A stretch of DNA of 64,000 nt from Lytechinus pictus. Taxonomy: Eukaryota > Echinodermata > Echinoidea > Temnopleuroida > Toxopneustidae. How positions within the stretch are numbered: position 1 is the stretch's first letter; every line of letters begins with the position of its first letter. This document shows positions 1 through 11,900 of this stretch, piece after piece. The notes under the pieces are model-generated. The model saw nothing but the letters and a program-made list of their open reading frames with translations. It did no database searches and had not been told where the DNA came from. The stretch spans positions 11,423,501-11,487,500 of the forward strand of contig NC_087245.1 of assembly GCF_037042905.1 (NCBI RefSeq). The letters are read 5' to 3'. A program made the translations under genes and the position numbers.

Positions 1-721
1 AAGCTCGCAGAAATCTGTTTGCGCAGAAATGCTCGTTTTCACGCTGTGTCAAGGGGAACGGGCGAAAACAAACTTACCTTCGAAACATTTCTCATACATT
101 TCCCTTGCACTTTTAGTCAATTGAAATAAAACGGATACATTCAAGCCATTTTGTAAGGATTTTGCCACCCAAATTGAAATTTCAACACTTAGTAAGCACA
201 ACCTTTCCCCTTTTTGTGCCAGCTTGATCTGAGGACAACTGAATATGAACAAAAGTTTATAATATCAGACATCTCCAGCATTTTTTCACTAAGTTTTTAT
301 CATTTAAAGTGGGTTTACATTTCATTTAATACTTGTTTCTCCACACTTCCAAGCCTAAGCCATTTCATGTAAATCACAGCTCAGTGTAAAGCAAATAATG
401 TCACGATGACCTCAGTGTGTGGCCTGGGGGAGTGGGATGGGGCGTAATGCACTATTCGAAGTGTTTTGGGCAAGGAAACAATTTTAAAAAAAGTAAAATA
501 TATCTTCAAATCAATTTTACTAGCAAAATTCCATGTGTTCTTCATGATTAAGGTCTACTTTTATTCGCATAACTATTTCAAAGTTCTGCGCAAATCATTT
601 TTCACAAACTTTTCAAAAGTAAGTGGTGCTCACTCAAGCGGAAATATTTTTCGACAGTTATATCGCCATTTGCTTAAATGGATCTTTACCAATATTAAAA
701 TGTGGAAAAATCTTCAGGATA
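1..721. other. Gene-free AT-rich stretch
   Basis: No open frame here resembles a known protein, and the short open frames have no splice-site context. A G-rich patch near 427-440 and scattered A/T runs are the only notable composition. I see no repeat ends until the element that begins at 730. Confidence 0.5.
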
Positions 722-729
722 TTACAAAT

Positions 730-1265
730 CCCGGGGGGGCCACATACATTGACGAGTGGATACCATGCGCGACCAAAAAAAAACACGTAAAAAGGATGTC
801 TTTTTCAAGATAGGGCACGTTACGTACGTAACGTGATAAGGGTGTCAAAACACAAAAATAATGAAAAAAGGATATTTATTTCGCTAGGAAAGCTACGTGT
901 TTAGGGTCAAATTTGCGGGGATGATAAAACAAAATTAAAATGTTTTATAAAGGATGTCCTTTTTGCCCCAAACATTACGTGTTTAAAGTCCGATTTACCA
1001 ATGTGTAAAGGTAAAACCGACGACCGACGGACCCGTGACATAACAATAAAATATTGCTGTACTTGTTTAGGGGTTCATTTCAGGGACTACTTGCCAAGTG
1101 TATCGTTTTGTTTCCAATACTTGTTAAGGGTAGGGTTTCACACGCCAATACTTGTTAAGGGGTGCATTTTCAGAATATGGAAAATACGTGTTTAGGGTGC
1201 TTTTCGAGACCTCATGGTCGCGCATGGTATCCACTCGTCAATGGAAGTGCCCCCCCCCCCCCGGG
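730..1265. mobile_element. Non-autonomous DNA transposon (MITE), CCCGGG-end family, copy 1
   Basis: The 536-bp element has terminal inverted repeats. The left end reads CCCGGGGGGGCC then TTGACGAGTGGATACCATG, and the right end carries the inverted GGTATCCACTCGTCAA followed by a long C run and CGGG. It is flanked by a perfect 8-bp direct repeat TTACAAAT (722-729 and 1266-1273), taken as the target-site duplication. The interior holds several degenerate repeats around (A/T)CGTGTTTAGGG and no transposase frame. An 8-bp duplication fits hAT or P superfamilies. Related copies lie at 11581-12034 and about 16873-17534. Confidence 0.85.
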
Positions 1266-1273
1266 TTACAAAT

Positions 1274-3060
1274 GTATAATTTTACAGGATTTTTTCTAAG
1301 TGTAAACTTTTTTTTGATACGCACTGTATTATGAAGAATAATTTTGATGCGTTATAAATTCGCCTTCAACTTTTTTTCTTTAGTTCCCCTTTCCTTCTTT
1401 ATTTATGTTCTTGGCTCCTGCGTAGCCCGGAGCACGTGCCCCTTGGTATCTCTCTGCCCCCTATCTATCTCTCTCTCTACCTCTATCTTTCAGTTATCAT
1501 GCACATTATCATTCCAAATGCTATATGGAAGATTGCTAACAATAACACACTGGTGTAACATCACATTCATAACTTCTACTAGCTAGGGCTAGGTCATAAT
1601 TCCCCCGTAGGGCTGAGGTCATCCAGCGGTCATATCTTTTTTATTTTTTAATTATCAGCCATGCGAGGGAGGATTGCTCGTAACCAAACATATCCTAATA
1701 ATATTATTTTCATAATTTTGTTGAAATGGGCATTCCTGGTTTCAACGCAATTATCATTGTAAAGAGACTCATTTCTTTCCTGATCTTTGATAAGCCGCAC
1801 CTCTCCTAGAATAGCTCTAGGACCCGGTCACAACAATCGGTTGCGATCAAATACTACTAAAATCAAACTAACTTGATGTTCAAGCAGTCAGAAGCGAACA
1901 TTTTGGGGCTTGCTTTTGATTTATTTAAGTTGAAGTTTAACTTGACTCTCCTGCAACATGCCCTAGTTGCTATAATATCCTACTCCCGCAAAGACGAAGC
2001 TATATCGTGACCTCGATGTATTATATCGCGTTCTTATTCTCATCCCGTTCGAACCGTTTTACCCGAGTTCAAGACCTGTTAAAAATCTCACCGCAGATGG
2101 ATAATAAAAAACTCATAAATTGCATTACGCTTTGATGCTAATATGCAATGCGCGCGGCGATATCGAAATAATTGCATGGGCCTTATTCGGTGCTGGAAGA
2201 ACTATTATGAGGAAACAATTGATTTTCGAAGTTGAATGCGTTCGTCGTCGTCAGCGAGACTGATCCTGAAGAAGAGGCACACCCAAGTTTTTTAAGGCAA
2301 TATATCGAGGGATTCGTGGTTTTTACACTTGATCTTCAAAGCTTGATACATCTATCTACCAGGCAGGATATGTGACTTCAGTTTTCCTGGATGGGGAATC
2401 AATCGATTTAAATGCATTTTCTCTCAAAACAAGGTAAATAGATATTTTTTTATTTAAAACGTTTTCACTATTGTAGAAATAGAAGTTGTTATAAAGTTAT
2501 TTTGATATGCCAAGCTGTTTATAATGAGCATTATGAATGGACTTTAATAAATTTATCAAACGAATGCCCGTTTGCTTAATATTAATTCTCTCTACTTTCA
2601 AGTATTAAGATATATTTCTTGGAGAAATGATAACGAGCATCGCAATATAAACAAAAAAATCAGCGTCGGGCTAACATTAAACGAGGACATACCGAAATTT
2701 AAAAAAAATGAAGACAATCAGAGTGATGAGTCATTAGGCACCCCTCAATAACAATTGCTTTAATCATTAATGAATAAAGAGGCCGCTCGAGTTGGCGATC
2801 ATGCCAAGGCAATTAAAATTTCGAAATTTATCATAATTACGTGTATTCCAGGCCTACAAAATAATGTGGTCATGAAAATAATTAGCCAGATCCTGTATAA
2901 CTAAAATAAACTCTGGTACCTGGGAATTATCATTCTGATTGTAAATGGGTGTGTAAAACTTAAGACAGACGGGGGTCGGGAAAAGGGTAGAGCAGAAAGA
3001 CAGCCCCCCCCCCCCCTCTCTCTCTCTCTTGTCTTGTTATTTTGATATTCCACAAAGGTA
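1274..3060. other. Gene-free stretch
   Basis: No supported gene or complete mobile element. Near 3005-3030 there is a long C run followed by a short CT microsatellite. The rest is AT-rich single-copy-looking sequence with short chance open frames. Confidence 0.45.
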
Positions 3061-3068
3061 TACACTCT

Positions 3069-3348
3069 CAGGGGCGGATCCAGCTTTTTATAAAGGGGGG
3101 GTTGGGGTGGTATGCGAGGGAGCGTAGCGACCGAGTCGAAGCGAGCGGAGCGAGCGAGGGGGGAGGGTGTGGGAGGGGGGTGTCCCCCCTCCCACAGTAG
3201 GGAAAATTTTTGAAAAATAAATACATAGAAATAGAATAAAATAAAATTACAAGTTTAAAAAAAAAGATAAGATTTAAAAAAATGGTCCCCGGATTTTTTT
3301 TTTGGGGGGGTTGCAACCCCCCCAACCCCCCCTCTAGATCCGCTTCTG
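3069..3348. mobile_element. hAT-like MITE (CAGGGGCGGATCCA end)
   Basis: The left end is CAGGGGCGGATCCAGC and the right end is the inverted, slightly diverged CTAGATCCGCTTCTG, giving a ~280-bp element with no coding capacity. G-rich and C-rich runs sit just inside both ends, as in the other elements of this type here (43401-43599, 51759-52022). The flanks share only about six bases (ACTCTC), so the target duplication is decayed or the ends are off by a base or two. Confidence 0.65.
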
Positions 3349-6300
3349 ACTCTCTGTCCTTACGTTAGAAAGGTCTTCGCTTTATATGATTGGGGAAAGA
3401 ATTACAAATCCAGGGTTTGAGTTGATTTTGATTTTTAAAAATACAAATAAATTTTTTTTTTCGAATCCCTTCCTTGAATGTATTAAAGGCAGGGGTGGGG
3501 ACGTCGACCCCCCCCCCCCATCTACTGTCCAACACTGATAACCTGAACCCCACCTACTTTTCCACCATGGGGAATTTCTGGCATGCATTTATATCCATGA
3601 AAACGATGTCAACATTTATTTGCATGCATTTTATTTACAGCTGTTTCTGCCCGGAAATCTAGAAATTAAATTAGAATGGCCGTCTGTGCTATAAAACAGC
3701 CAAGTATTTATTTCAATGCTGTTTTTCGTTAAAAGTCCTTTAAAGAATGCTTCTGATGGTCAATATAAGATATGAAATGCTCTAGAGATCAGAATAATAG
3801 GCCTTTAAAAAATATATAAAGATTTGAATATGGTGATATTCACGCTCCTTTCTCGTCATCCCTCTCCATTTTCTTCTCATCTCCTTGATCCAATTATTTT
3901 ACAAGAGGAACTTCTAAATAATTGTGAACATTCATTATTAAACTATTACAAAAATATTTCTTTTTGTTTAGATATTTTATCACGACGCGTCAGTGTCCAT
4001 GTTGTCAGAGGAATAGTAATGGATTTGTTTTCAATTAATGATGGGAGGAATATCTGTGCTATATATAAGCATGAATATTTAAAAAGCGTAACTATGGTAA
4101 CCTGTTTTAACGTTGCAATTATATTGATATCCTATACGTGAAGATACAATGATTCCCAATATCAATGAAATAAACATCATATATATTAACCCACTTTTCA
4201 AATTGACAGATAATGTCGGAGATGGTATGTCTGGTGGATGGAGGCTAGTCAATAGGAAATAATTTATGTTCTATCATAGACAATCTCAGGCTTGACAGAA
4301 AAACAATAAATTTCAATGCTAAAGTAGTGAACCGAAAATCACGTTCTATGCCACACAAACGTGAATTCGCGCTTTCATCCGAAAGGTTAAGATGTGGGCC
4401 TAATGCTTCTCCCTGAAGTGAAATTCTGATATTCACTAGGGTATATTGATACCAATGTTTTGAATTAGCAAACATGACGATTTAATCATATCATCATGTT
4501 ATCAATTACTGAGGTCATTCAAATATGAATGAACCATGAATAGATGCGCGCCCGATTCGGAGTTTTATCTCACCTATACCATGTATACCGGGAGAATGTT
4601 CACCCCCTGTAGAGACTGTAATGTCACTCTCACTCGTGGGACTTGTAGCTACAATATACAATTCAATTTTCATAATTTCCACCCTCCCAAAAAGATGGGT
4701 GTCATGGACGATATGGTGACAGTTTTGTCATTTTACAACAAATGTCCGGAAGTAATTCAACCTGTTGGTCTAAAAATGCCAAAATTGCACGACTCCAGGA
4801 TAACGTCATAATTCGTATTAGATATGAGCAGGTCACTTTTACTTATCCTGTCGAGGTGCTTGTGTATAAGGGCCGTTTATGATTATTCATGAATTTACAG
4901 GTGCAACCATCAGATTCTACGTCTATGTATAACAATGCCAATGTTTTGTAAAGGGCTGAAGTTTGGATACGGCACTCATGCACTACTTCAGAATATTGCG
5001 AGAAAGTGAAACGAGCTATAGACAATCATCGACATTCTTTCATTCAGGTTATGAAATGGATTTACACAAAATATGAAGAAAATTCGAGGAAAATTCATCC
5101 GTTACGAGGCCGAACAACCACATATTAAGAGAAATCACTCTTGAATCAGATTAGATTTAGAAATTATTTCTAGTAAAAATAATTCGCATTTTTATTCACT
5201 TTAATTAGAGATACTTCATGCTTGAATCGACTAATTACCACATGCAGAGTAATAATTAGGGCACTCTAAAAGGAATGTAAATACGCAGAATGAAAAAAAA
5301 ATCATTACTTTTAGAGGGGGCGAGAGTGAATTTAGTTTCTTAGCAACCAACTCTCAACATCTTATAATTTTGATGCATGCTTGCTTATAATGCCTATTAA
5401 ATTAATTGCAAAATACGTCAAAATATCAAGTGGCACAGTGTCGTCCATTCGAAAGGGGCATGGCGACCAGCTATTGGAATGAACATTTTTTCTAACCGAT
5501 AAATGCCTATGGCCAGTAAAAGTATTATATCAAACCAAATACTTCACAAATATATTATCAGCATCATCAAAATTAATTTCTCATTTCCTGGTCAGGACGT
5601 TCGCATTTATGTAAATTTTACATATTCAAAGTCAGTTACGTTTTGCATTCCCCTTTTTCGTCATCGTCTCAACAAAAGAAAATACCATCGAAGGTAATTA
5701 CCATGGATATCTCTTTTTTCTTTATTGATTTCCGTTGTAAAATGTAAATTGTAATCAGTGGAATTGACCAATGTTGATAGATCAGGACATTTGGAACGTG
5801 TTCAGATACAACAAATATGATAGTTTGAACGTGGCTAACTTTGAATCAAAGTATCAAACGGTAACCCAGAGCACCTACCAGCAGGAGCACCTATATCTTC
5901 AAAACCACAGGTTACTCATTGCCATTCGCCTGGAATATGTTTGATGCGGGAGAAAAGATGACATGCACGACCGTGACAGCCGAGAGTGAATCTTGCCTGT
6001 TCTGAAAGCAATATAGATCTTGAGTACTAGTATTTATTTGTCTGAATCATCGTATAAACAGGAGTCAGATTCTCTTCGAATCTGTATGTCTTATCAGTAC
6101 AGGAAGAGAGTTTTTTTTGTCGTATTCGAAATGTTTTATAATGGTTGTGCCATGTCGACGACTGTTTCGTGCAACCTGCCAACACGAGGTACAGACTCAT
6201 GAATATTTGCGTCAAGACTTAGTGCATGTGTTGGTTTGTCTCTCCTTTTGAGTTTGATATCTATATTTTGAGGGGTCAAGATGGACATACGAGAACGAAC

Positions 6301-6994
6301 CATAGTAACGAATGATGACCACCGCTAGTGGATGAGGTCCTGAGGACTTTCATGAACATGGTGAAAGATTGCTGAAATATATGTAATCTTCATAGTTTTT
6401 GGTGAGTTTTATCTCCTATGTAGTTGGCGTGTCACGTCCGCATCGGGAGTCAGGCGTCAATCGCATTTTAAGGGATTTCTTATGCTTTTCACTGAATTTA
6501 GTACTAGTTCAACAATGGTTAATGTACTCTGATAATATGTGGATATATCATTGTAAAAGAGCATTTCCTTACACATAACTTTGTATAATGGCAGGTCTTT
6601 AATAAAAAGGTAGCATCTTTAACCCCGATATAAGACAAACAAACTTATCATATCATATGTATAAGATTGTGAATACATTATGCCAAGTGAATATACCACT
6701 ACTCATGATATTGGACAGTTTGGACGTAATTATTAAATTGTTCCATCGGTATATGTCTTTTGGGCGCCACTTTGTCTACTTCCAATTTATCTAATGTCAG
6801 TTTCATTCGGTCTAACCCCACATGGTCTAATCCCGTTTTCTTCCCCAGATATGCTTTTTTACCATCTTAGAGGCCGCGGAACCGGTATGCCCCCCCCCCC
6901 CTTTCAAAACCGTTCTGCGGCTGCTGCATTTGGTTTATTGCCCCGCCCCAGTTACCATTCATGGTGTTGATTCTTTCAGCAATTCAGCAATAAA

Positions 6995-7040
6995 TATATC
7001 GTGTTTTACTCAACCCAGGTGTAGTAAATGGGTACCTGGC
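6995..7040 (+). repeat. SINE fragment (body region)
   Basis: The segment ACTCAACCCAGGTG followed by AAATGGGTACCTGGCA matches the body of the tRNA-derived SINE at 36141-36440, which has ACTCAACCCAGGTGAGG and AATAGGTACCTGGCAGG. The tRNA-like head is not recognisable here, so this is a remnant. Confidence 0.5.
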
Positions 7041-7894
7041 ACTAAATATTCATTCTTTGAAACCTCGTTTTGTATGTCAAAATAACATAAGACGGTGCAT
7101 AATATTATGTCCGATTAAACGAAATAATAAAAACCAAAATAAAAGTGTATAAGTTTGGGAACGTTCGGTTATTTTCGACCAGTTTATTATTATTTTTTTA
7201 ATATGGGGGGTGTTCACTAACACATTGCTTGTTTTCACCAATCCGTCTTAACAGTGAAGGAAGTTTACATTGTGACACATCGGATCAATATTTGCATACC
7301 ACCCACTTAATTGTCATGAAGATTCCTGTTTTATGCCATTTCTTTTTTATATATACATCCTCTTTCACCATATTACAAAAAGAAAACATCATTCATCTCG
7401 ACTCAACTTGACATCAAGGTGGTTTCGGCCATTCATGACGGTTTTCGAAAATTGCTCTTTAGTTCAAGGCAATGAATATGTTTTGTCATTGACATCTGTT
7501 TATGGATGAAATATCCTATTCAATCCTACTACGCGTTTCACTCCATAACGGCTAACATCCATCACTAAATGATTATAAATACAACTTAATCATGCATGCT
7601 ACACATGATAAATAATGCATGTAATCCCTATTAGAGGACTATTCTATAATCGTTTTTCATATTCTTTTGTACTTAAATGATAATACCAAAGACCTAGAAA
7701 CGAACGATTCCATTTACTTGATGTTCGTTATAACACTTTATTTCTACATGAATACATTAACAAAAATTGTGTTTAATTTACACATATAGGTGAATGCGTA
7801 AGTCAAGCAACGGTTTAATATAACTCTACAATATTTATTTAACATACTAGTCGTGTTTGAAGAAGGGTTGACGAGATCAAGAGAGGGGAGATGA

Positions 7895-8030
7895 ACGTGG
7901 AAAGGGGTATGAATTACGAGGCAAAAAGAGTGAATATTTTGCGAAAAAGTGCAAATTTTTAGTTTGGACGTGGAAATGGGTATGAATTACTAAACCAAAA
8001 GAGTGAATATTTTGCGAAAAGTGCAATGAC
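7895..8030. repeat. Two-copy tandem repeat, 73-bp period
   Basis: Two adjacent copies begin ACGTGGAAAGGGGTATGAAT (7895) and ACGTGGAAATGGGTATGAAT (7968) and continue through GAGTGAATATTTTGCGAAAA. The similarity is high enough that the duplication looks fairly recent. Confidence 0.75.
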
Positions 8031-8553
8031 ATTAATGCAAAGTGTTCCTATTGAATGAAAGTTAATCATTCATTCGCTGACGGCAAGGGTGACTGAAAAA
8101 TTTGTAATTTGCATTTATACTACCTGCCCATTTGCAACAGGCATGACATGTGATAACCTGGAACGTAAGGTCTGTGATTAAAGATTATGCATAATCATCC
8201 CGTTTATTATCGCATGTGTTTGTTATTGATGATTGTTCTCAATTACAAATCTTACAAATGAGCAAGATGTCAATGAATAATAAACCTGCATAAATATAAA
8301 TGAGGGTTTTTTCAGTGATTGATACTACAATTATGAATTGTTTTACAACGCTCTTACAGGAAAAGACCAACAAGTGGTGTTCATTGCAGAACGGACATTG
8401 ATGGGCACTTCATGCTCATCTGGAAAACGAAGCGATCAACTAAGCAACCACAGCGACGACGAGAGCGGTGATGAAGATTAAATGTCCAGAAGCATACCTG
8501 ACATTGAGTAAAAATTGCCTTGCTGAACGTGCTGCAAATGACTGTTATCATTT

Positions 8554-8916
8554 ATGGCTGGTATCAAAGTGAAACCGACATGGAGTACGATGACGAACTT
8601 ATGCATGGCCTGTCTGCTTGTGGCCTGCATCATCACCGCTTCCGTGTTGCTGCTTTGGCGGATGTCGTCCTCTCCGACAATTACCGTGACCAAGCTTGAC
8701 CACCAACGACGAGGCGATCGTCGTAATCGACCTCCACCGAATATCATCTTCCTGCTGGCCGATGATCTCGGGTATAACGACGTCGGTTACCACAACCCGG
8801 CTATGAAAACAAGTAACATTAATCGGATATCATCACGTGGGATCCGACTTGAGAATTACTATGTGCAACCGGTTTGTTCGCCTACCCGGAGTCAATTGTT
8901 GAGTGGAAGATATCAG
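8554..8916 (+). CDS. ARSB: Arylsulfatase exon 1 (signal helix, catalytic Cys)
   Basis: Codes residues 1-121. The ATG at 8554 is chosen because it precedes a hydrophobic helix (about residues 16-35) and then the family start [18 protein letters not shown]. The formylglycine motif [12 protein letters not shown] is at 108-119. The exon must end after GRYQ (CAG, 8914-8916) to stay in frame with exon 2, but the next bases are CTAAGT rather than GTAAGT. Reading through adds 11 unrelated residues and a stop at 8950-8952. Confidence 0.88.
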
Positions 8917-11900
8917 CTAAGTTTTTTTAATACTTATTTTTGGCTTAATTGATGTTGTTGTATTTATTCATACTAGTTATGTATCATTTAGTACTTTGAC
9001 ATAATGCCGTTACGAATATAGAGCCAAACTTTGACAATTTTCGTAACCGCGATGAGCTGATGATGATGTTGCAGCTGCGTCTCCGAGTGATTATGACCTA
9101 GCCTGTTTCATCTGATTTTACTTTTTTTTCTGAATTCCTGTCTCAACAGTATATATAACATTGCCATAATTTTGTGGATGAGATTCATCCAGGGATCCAA
9201 CTCCCCAAACATTGCTAATTAATGTGTTTATAATGAAAGATTGAAGACACTTTGGCTGTAATAAGCTTCTAAATTGCTTTTATACACTGTAAAAACGCTG
9301 TTTAAGATTTTATACAACGCTGTTTACTATATGAACCTTACAGTATTTGTTTAACCGTTTAAACAATCATGTTTAATTTATTAAAGATTAGATATTGAAA
9401 ATTAAACTTTGTTGCTTAAGATTTAAACACTTGTTTAAACTGTTTAAACAATTACTGTAAGGTTCATATAGTAAACAGCGTTGTATAATGTTTTTTACTG
9501 CATGTATAGTACATAATAACAGAAAACTGTTTAAGCTTTAGTACTTTGCCATGTACGAGAAAAGGCATCGTTCACTTTTTTCGCCATTGACTTTCTCTTT
9601 TCACCTGCTCGCCTTTCCTTTCTCATCCATCTTCTTTTCACCTATCTCCTTCCTCCGGCGTCGTCCCTTATCAATTCACTTTACCTATAATATCATTTAG
9701 TTATGCTCGAGCTGATAAAACTGCAACTTTTCAATGCCTTTATCATGTTTATAACCTGTTTTATGGAGGGCATGTGCACTTCAGGGACCATGGAACGACT
9801 TTGAAAGGGGACTGAACTTACATAAAATCATATTTTGATGGTTGTTTTCACGTTTTTATGGTTACTGAAAAAAGTGTGGCGGGCTGTAGCTCCACCCCCC
9901 CCCCGCCCCACCCGATTCCACGGCTTCGGCCACCCATCTCGAAATTAGAATGGTACTCGCAAAGGACGTACTGTATAGAGTCGATAGAACACAACCATTC
10001 TGTATTATCTTTTCATTCTTAACCAGTAACCATACTCCTGTATAATTTACTAGTATTTTTGTAAAAGATCTTTCCTGGATTTTGGATAATCAATTTTCTG
10101 TGATTGGTTATTTTGTCAAAATATATCAAAGACATCAAAGGCGTAATGAGCCTGATATTGCGGATGGAGTAAAAGTTCTTTAAAAAGATGCGAGCGGGTG
10201 AAGCGAGTGAGAAAAGTTTTAACCTTAATAATACATACATATAATTTTTGGATAGATTTTGACATACTATTAAAAAAACACACCCTTTCGCTGTCTCCTT
10301 TTTTTTTTATTGATCGTGCTGTTTTTTGAGGGAGGACATTTACGCCAGCCCCCCCCCCCCCCCACACTATGTTGTCCGGCAGTGATTTTGCGGGTTCGTG
10401 GATCCTCGTAAATTTTCTTCTAGTAAACACATTTTTAATATGATCCGAACAAGTTTATAAGATCTTGAAAGACTTGGGAGACAATATGAAAGTTTGAGCG
10501 CAAAATATATGTACTGGAAGTTCCCTCACCGTAAAAACAAAGCTTATGTCATAATTATCTGATATTTTGCATGAGACAATGATTGTCAATTTCTGGATCG
10601 TCATATAATACTCAAGTAACCATGTCAAATAACATTGATTTTTCATTCCAAAAATGTTTCTATCTTCATTTCATAATTCAAAAATGACGATGTTCTATAT
10701 TATTTTCAACTCTTCTTTAAAAGGATGAAAAATGAAGCATCTTGTTATCTGTTCGTAAAAGTAGTGTTTAGTTTTGGTTTGTTTGATTTTATTAACCAAT
10801 ACACACGTTTACAAACGAATAAGGTTTTTTTTTTTAAATAAACTGCTTAATATAATTTGTCTCAATGTAATGAGATACCTAATCATACGGCGTGACCCCG
10901 TGACCATCGGCCGTTAATGAAGTATGTCAACAAAGCTTGGAACGTCACTTGCTATATCGTCAAATGAAGTGGTAAATAATTAATAATTGTTGCTTTTTTA
11001 TAATTTCACCAACAGATTCATACAGGGATGCAGCATAGTATAATCTGGGTTGGCCAACCACTCTGCCATCCCATAACTGACCCGACCATAGCCAACCAGC
11101 TCAGGAAGGCTGGCTACGCCACTCACGCTGTGGGCAAGTGGCACTTAGGCTACTACAACAAGGATTGCTGGCCCACAAACCGAGGATTCGATTCCTTTTT
11201 TGGTTAGTAAATAGCTAGACGGTCAGGGAAGCAGAAATATTTGGTAAAGAATATAACAAAGTACAGAATTCTACACACAAAGGATATTTATGCAAGTGCA
11301 TGTAACTTGTTCAAGAGTTCGAGGGTCCCGCCAATAATTATTTTTCGCATTTATTTTTACAAAATATTTATTAACAAAAATTTCAAACTTTGTGCGACTT
11401 CGACACTTCTAAACCTCCCACTATAGCTGACTATACTTATATCATATATATGCGAATTCCGTTGGTTTCTTATCATTATGATAATCATTAGCAAATTTTC
11501 GCACGCCCGTGACATAGTGATATATAATTGTGTTCATAAAGGCATTATATACTTCCGAGACTTGCCAGACTTGCGTCCTTCCCCGGGGGCCAGTCAAATA
11601 TATTGCAGTACACATGCGTGACCAAAAAAAAAACGCGTTTAAAGGTTTTTTTTTTCAGTTTTGGACGAGGGCATTCGTTAAGGGTATCAATAACACCGAT
11701 TTTCAAGAAAAATTGTGGTTTTGAAAGACTGGTCATGCAATGGTCAATCGCGGGGCGGGGGCAAACGTACTTAGGGTATTTTTTTTTCAAAAGCTTTTTT
11801 TTTCAAGACTAGCCAAACGTGTTTAGGGTATGTTTTTTTCCAAGCTTTTTCCCCGGGATCATATTCTGGCGACAACTTGTTTAGGGGCCAAAATGTGTTA

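Larger units (their letters stand above)
3357..8553. other. Long gene-free region upstream of the arylsulfatase gene
   Basis: About 5.2 kb of AT-rich sequence with no supported coding exon. The open frames seen are all short and unconserved in appearance. It contains a SINE fragment at about 6995-7040 and a short tandem duplication at about 7895-8030. The promoter of the downstream arylsulfatase gene probably lies in the last kilobase, but I cannot identify a TATA box or initiator with confidence. Confidence 0.45.

Noticed and set aside
466-813. 115-codon + strand frame
   Set aside because: It opens with a non-ATG codon, runs into the MITE at 730, and has no domain or splice context.
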